A stretch of DNA of 63,582 bases from Phycisphaerae bacterium (GTDB lineage: Bacteria > Planctomycetota > Phycisphaerae > Phycisphaerales > UBA1924). Shown piece after piece: positions 62,177 through 63,582 of the stretch. Numbering within the stretch: position 1 is the first letter of the stretch; the number at the start of each line of letters is the position of its first letter. A program made the position numbers and the translations under genes. The stretch is taken from NCBI GenBank assembly GCA_016873295.1, contig VGXM01000016.1:1-63582 (forward strand), read 5' to 3'. The notes beneath the pieces are model-generated. The model saw nothing but the letters and a program-made list of their open reading frames with translations. It made no database searches and had not been told where the DNA came from.

Positions 62177-62557
62177 CGGGCGATCCAACCAGGCACCCCT
62201 CGCCGCCGCGACGCCCTTGGGCGTCGCGGCGGTCGTTCTTTGCGCCCCTCGGTCCGAGAACCGCCGCCGGGGCCGGCGCACGCTCACCCCAGGGCGACGT
62301 CGAGGGGCCCCGCCACCCCCCAAAGCAAGTTGCCGCCGCAGAAACCTCCCGCCGCGCTCAAGCCGGTCCTCCTTCCTCCCGATCCGTCACGCCGAACCGA
62401 AAGCCTCGGACAAAGAGGGCCGGTTCATCCCCGGGACGGACCCCGGGGAGGGGCGGTCGAGGGCGTGTCGCCCAAGACCCGGGGCCCAAGGCCGAACCGG
62501 CCAGCCCCACACGAGACGACGCCGGCCTCTGGCCCGTCCAGTTCAGGGAGGACCTCC
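62177..62557 (+). other. Spacer between the two flagellin genes
   Basis: Apart from the terminator at 62203-62240 and the ribosome-binding site of the next flagellin, nothing recognisable lies here. No sigma-54 or sigma-28 promoter fit was found, yet the second flagellin must have its own promoter because of the terminator. The open frames are shadows without family motifs. Confidence 0.5.
62203..62240 (+). terminator. Intrinsic terminator after fliC
   Basis: CCGCCGCGACGCC pairs with GGCGTCGCGGCGG around CTTG, a 13-bp perfect GC stem, followed by TCGTTCTTT. It is the clearest Rho-independent terminator in the window, 26 nt after the flagellin stop. Confidence 0.85.
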
Positions 62558-63582
62558 ATGAGTCGGATCAACACGAACGTCCAGGCGCTCATCGCTCAGC
62601 GCGTCCTGGGGCAGAACCAGTTCTCGCTCGGGCAGGCGCTCGAGCGTTTGAGCACGGGCCTGCGGATCAGCCGCGGCAAGGACGACCCCGCCGGCCTCAT
62701 CGCCAGCGAGCGGCTGCGCTCCGAGCTGCGCTCGATGAACACCGCCGTCTCCAACTCGGAGCGCGCCGACCAGGTCGTGAACATCGCCGAGGGCGGCCTG
62801 CAGGAGGTCAGCACGCTGCTGACCGAGCTCCAGGGCCTCCTCACCGCGACCGCCAGCAAGGCCGGCCTCTCCACCACGGAGCGCCAGGCCAACCAGCTCC
62901 AGGTCGACTCGATCCTCCAGACGATCGACCGCATCAGCGGCTCCACCAACTTCCAGGGCCTCAAGCTCCTCAACGGCACCTTCGAGTTCAAGACGTCGAG
63001 CGTCCACGCCGGCGTCACCGACTTCCGCATCAACGGCGCCAAGTTCGCCGGCAGCAACCTCCGCGTCGACGTCCAGGTCACCCAGTCGGCCCAGAACGCC
63101 GTCCTCTACATGTCGATGATGGCCAGCCAGATCGACCTCACCACCGGCTCGACCTTCCGGATCGAGGTCGGCGGCGCGCTCGGCTCCCGCGAACTCTCCT
63201 TCGCGTCGGGCACCAAGATCACCGAAATCGTCGCCGCCATCAACACCTACAAGGAAGTGACCGGCGTCTCCGCCACCACCTCCTCCGCCACCAACACACG
63301 CATCCGCCTGACCAGCACGGCGTGGGGCAAGGACCAGTTCGTCTCGGTCCGCGTCGTCAACGCGGGCGGCATCGCCGGCGGCGGCGGCATCGCCAACGCC
63401 ACCGCGACCAACATGAGCACCTCCGCCGGCTCCGGCACGGTGTTCGGCAGCGCCTCCAACGGCATCCGCGACATCGGGCAGAACATGGCGGCGACCATCA
63501 ACGGCATCGCGGCCACCACCGACGGACGCCGCGCCCGCGTCAGCACCGACTTCCTCGACGTCGACGTCACCCTCGACGCCAC
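62558..63582 (+). CDS. fliC: Second flagellin (3' end outside the window)
   Basis: 341 codons are present and the frame runs off the right edge. The N-terminus MSRINTNVQALIAQRVLGQN, LERLSTGLRISRGKDDPAGL and RQANQLQVDSILQTIDRIS are typical flagellin D0/D1. Flagellin_IN-like segments follow (STFRIEVGGALGSRELSFAS). It is a diverged paralogue of the upstream flagellin. AGGGAGGA precedes the ATG, again with GGA triplets in the ribosome-binding site. Confidence 0.95.
   Translation, partial: MSRINTNVQALIAQRVLGQNQFSLGQALERLSTGLRISRGKDDPAGLIASERLRSELRSMNTAVSNSERADQVVNIAEGGLQEVSTLLTELQGLLTATASKAGLSTTERQANQLQVDSILQTIDRISGSTNFQGLKLLNGTFEFKTSSVHAGVTDFRINGAKFAGSNLRVDVQVTQSAQNAVLYMSMMASQIDLTTGSTFRIEVGGALGSRELSFASGTKITEIVAAINTYKEVTGVSATTSSATNTRIRLTSTAWGKDQFVSVRVVNAGGIAGGGGIANATATNMSTSAGSGTVFGSASNGIRDIGQNMAATINGIAATTDGRRARVSTDFLDVDVTLDA

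Noticed and set aside
62216-62243. Sigma-54 promoter for the second flagellin near TTTGC
   Set aside because: No GG lies at the required 10-nt spacing from the GC; the sequence is part of the fliC terminator.

Overview
The window is very GC-rich and densely coding. It reads as chromosome of a flagellated planctomycete, most likely of the Phycisphaerales group (inference). Support comes from dockerin-like C-terminal repeats (DxNxDGxxDxxD) on a secreted-protein remnant, Pro/Ala-rich lipoproteins, an exosortase-EpsI exopolysaccharide locus, and a flagellar set with FliW and CsrA. No rRNA, tRNA, CRISPR array or prophage was seen.

Layout. 1-900: a small IS200/REP-associated (Y1) transposase between inverted repeats. 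957-2024 (minus): lipA. 2292-19052 (plus): an envelope-polysaccharide locus with a Wza-like export lipoprotein, exosortase/EpsI, a giant TPR protein, a Wzc-like protein with a damaged P-loop, a sugar-nucleotide epimerase, a WecA-type initiating transferase, a ParA ATPase, MurJ and an SDR. ispF converges on it from the minus strand. 19754-28394: a short lipoprotein, then a kynurenine catabolic island of two converging units. The plus unit holds 3-hydroxyanthranilate dioxygenase, ACMS decarboxylase, an atypical SDR and a semialdehyde dehydrogenase. The minus unit holds kynureninase, a kynurenine monooxygenase-formamidase fusion and a RidA-type deaminase. 28450-33864 (minus): fabG, a lipoprotein, fabD, a FIST protein and an SH3-like periplasmic protein. 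34074-37522 (plus): a TolC-like lipoprotein and mgtE. 37526-47130 (minus): a DUF444 protein, a three-gene envelope operon, rho, a PH-domain/CoaE fusion, hpt and ppa. 47217-48237: two 5'-truncated remnants head to head. 48356-50013: pgi and an FmdB-like protein. 50144-63582 (plus): flgF, G, A, H, I, J, N, K, L, fliW, csrA and two tandem flagellins, the last cut by the window edge.

How the parts work together. The polysaccharide genes cover initiation, precursor modification, chain-length control, outer-membrane export and exosortase processing, but no polymerase is visible. The kynurenine genes take N-formylkynurenine to 2-aminomuconate and on to oxalocrotonate. Tryptophan dioxygenase and the final aldolase steps are not in the window. 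The flagellar genes are in assembly order and end with the FliW-CsrA switch next to the flagellins.

Regulation readable from sequence. Many genes have a TANNNT-like -10 hexamer only 6-9 nt before the start codon, implying leaderless transcripts. Two flagellar genes carry near-perfect sigma-54 (-24/-12) promoters. The strongest candidates for something undescribed are the KMO-KynB fusion, the PH-CoaE fusion, a shared C-terminal RKIPVP tail on two unrelated lipoproteins, and the degenerate Wzc-like ATPase.
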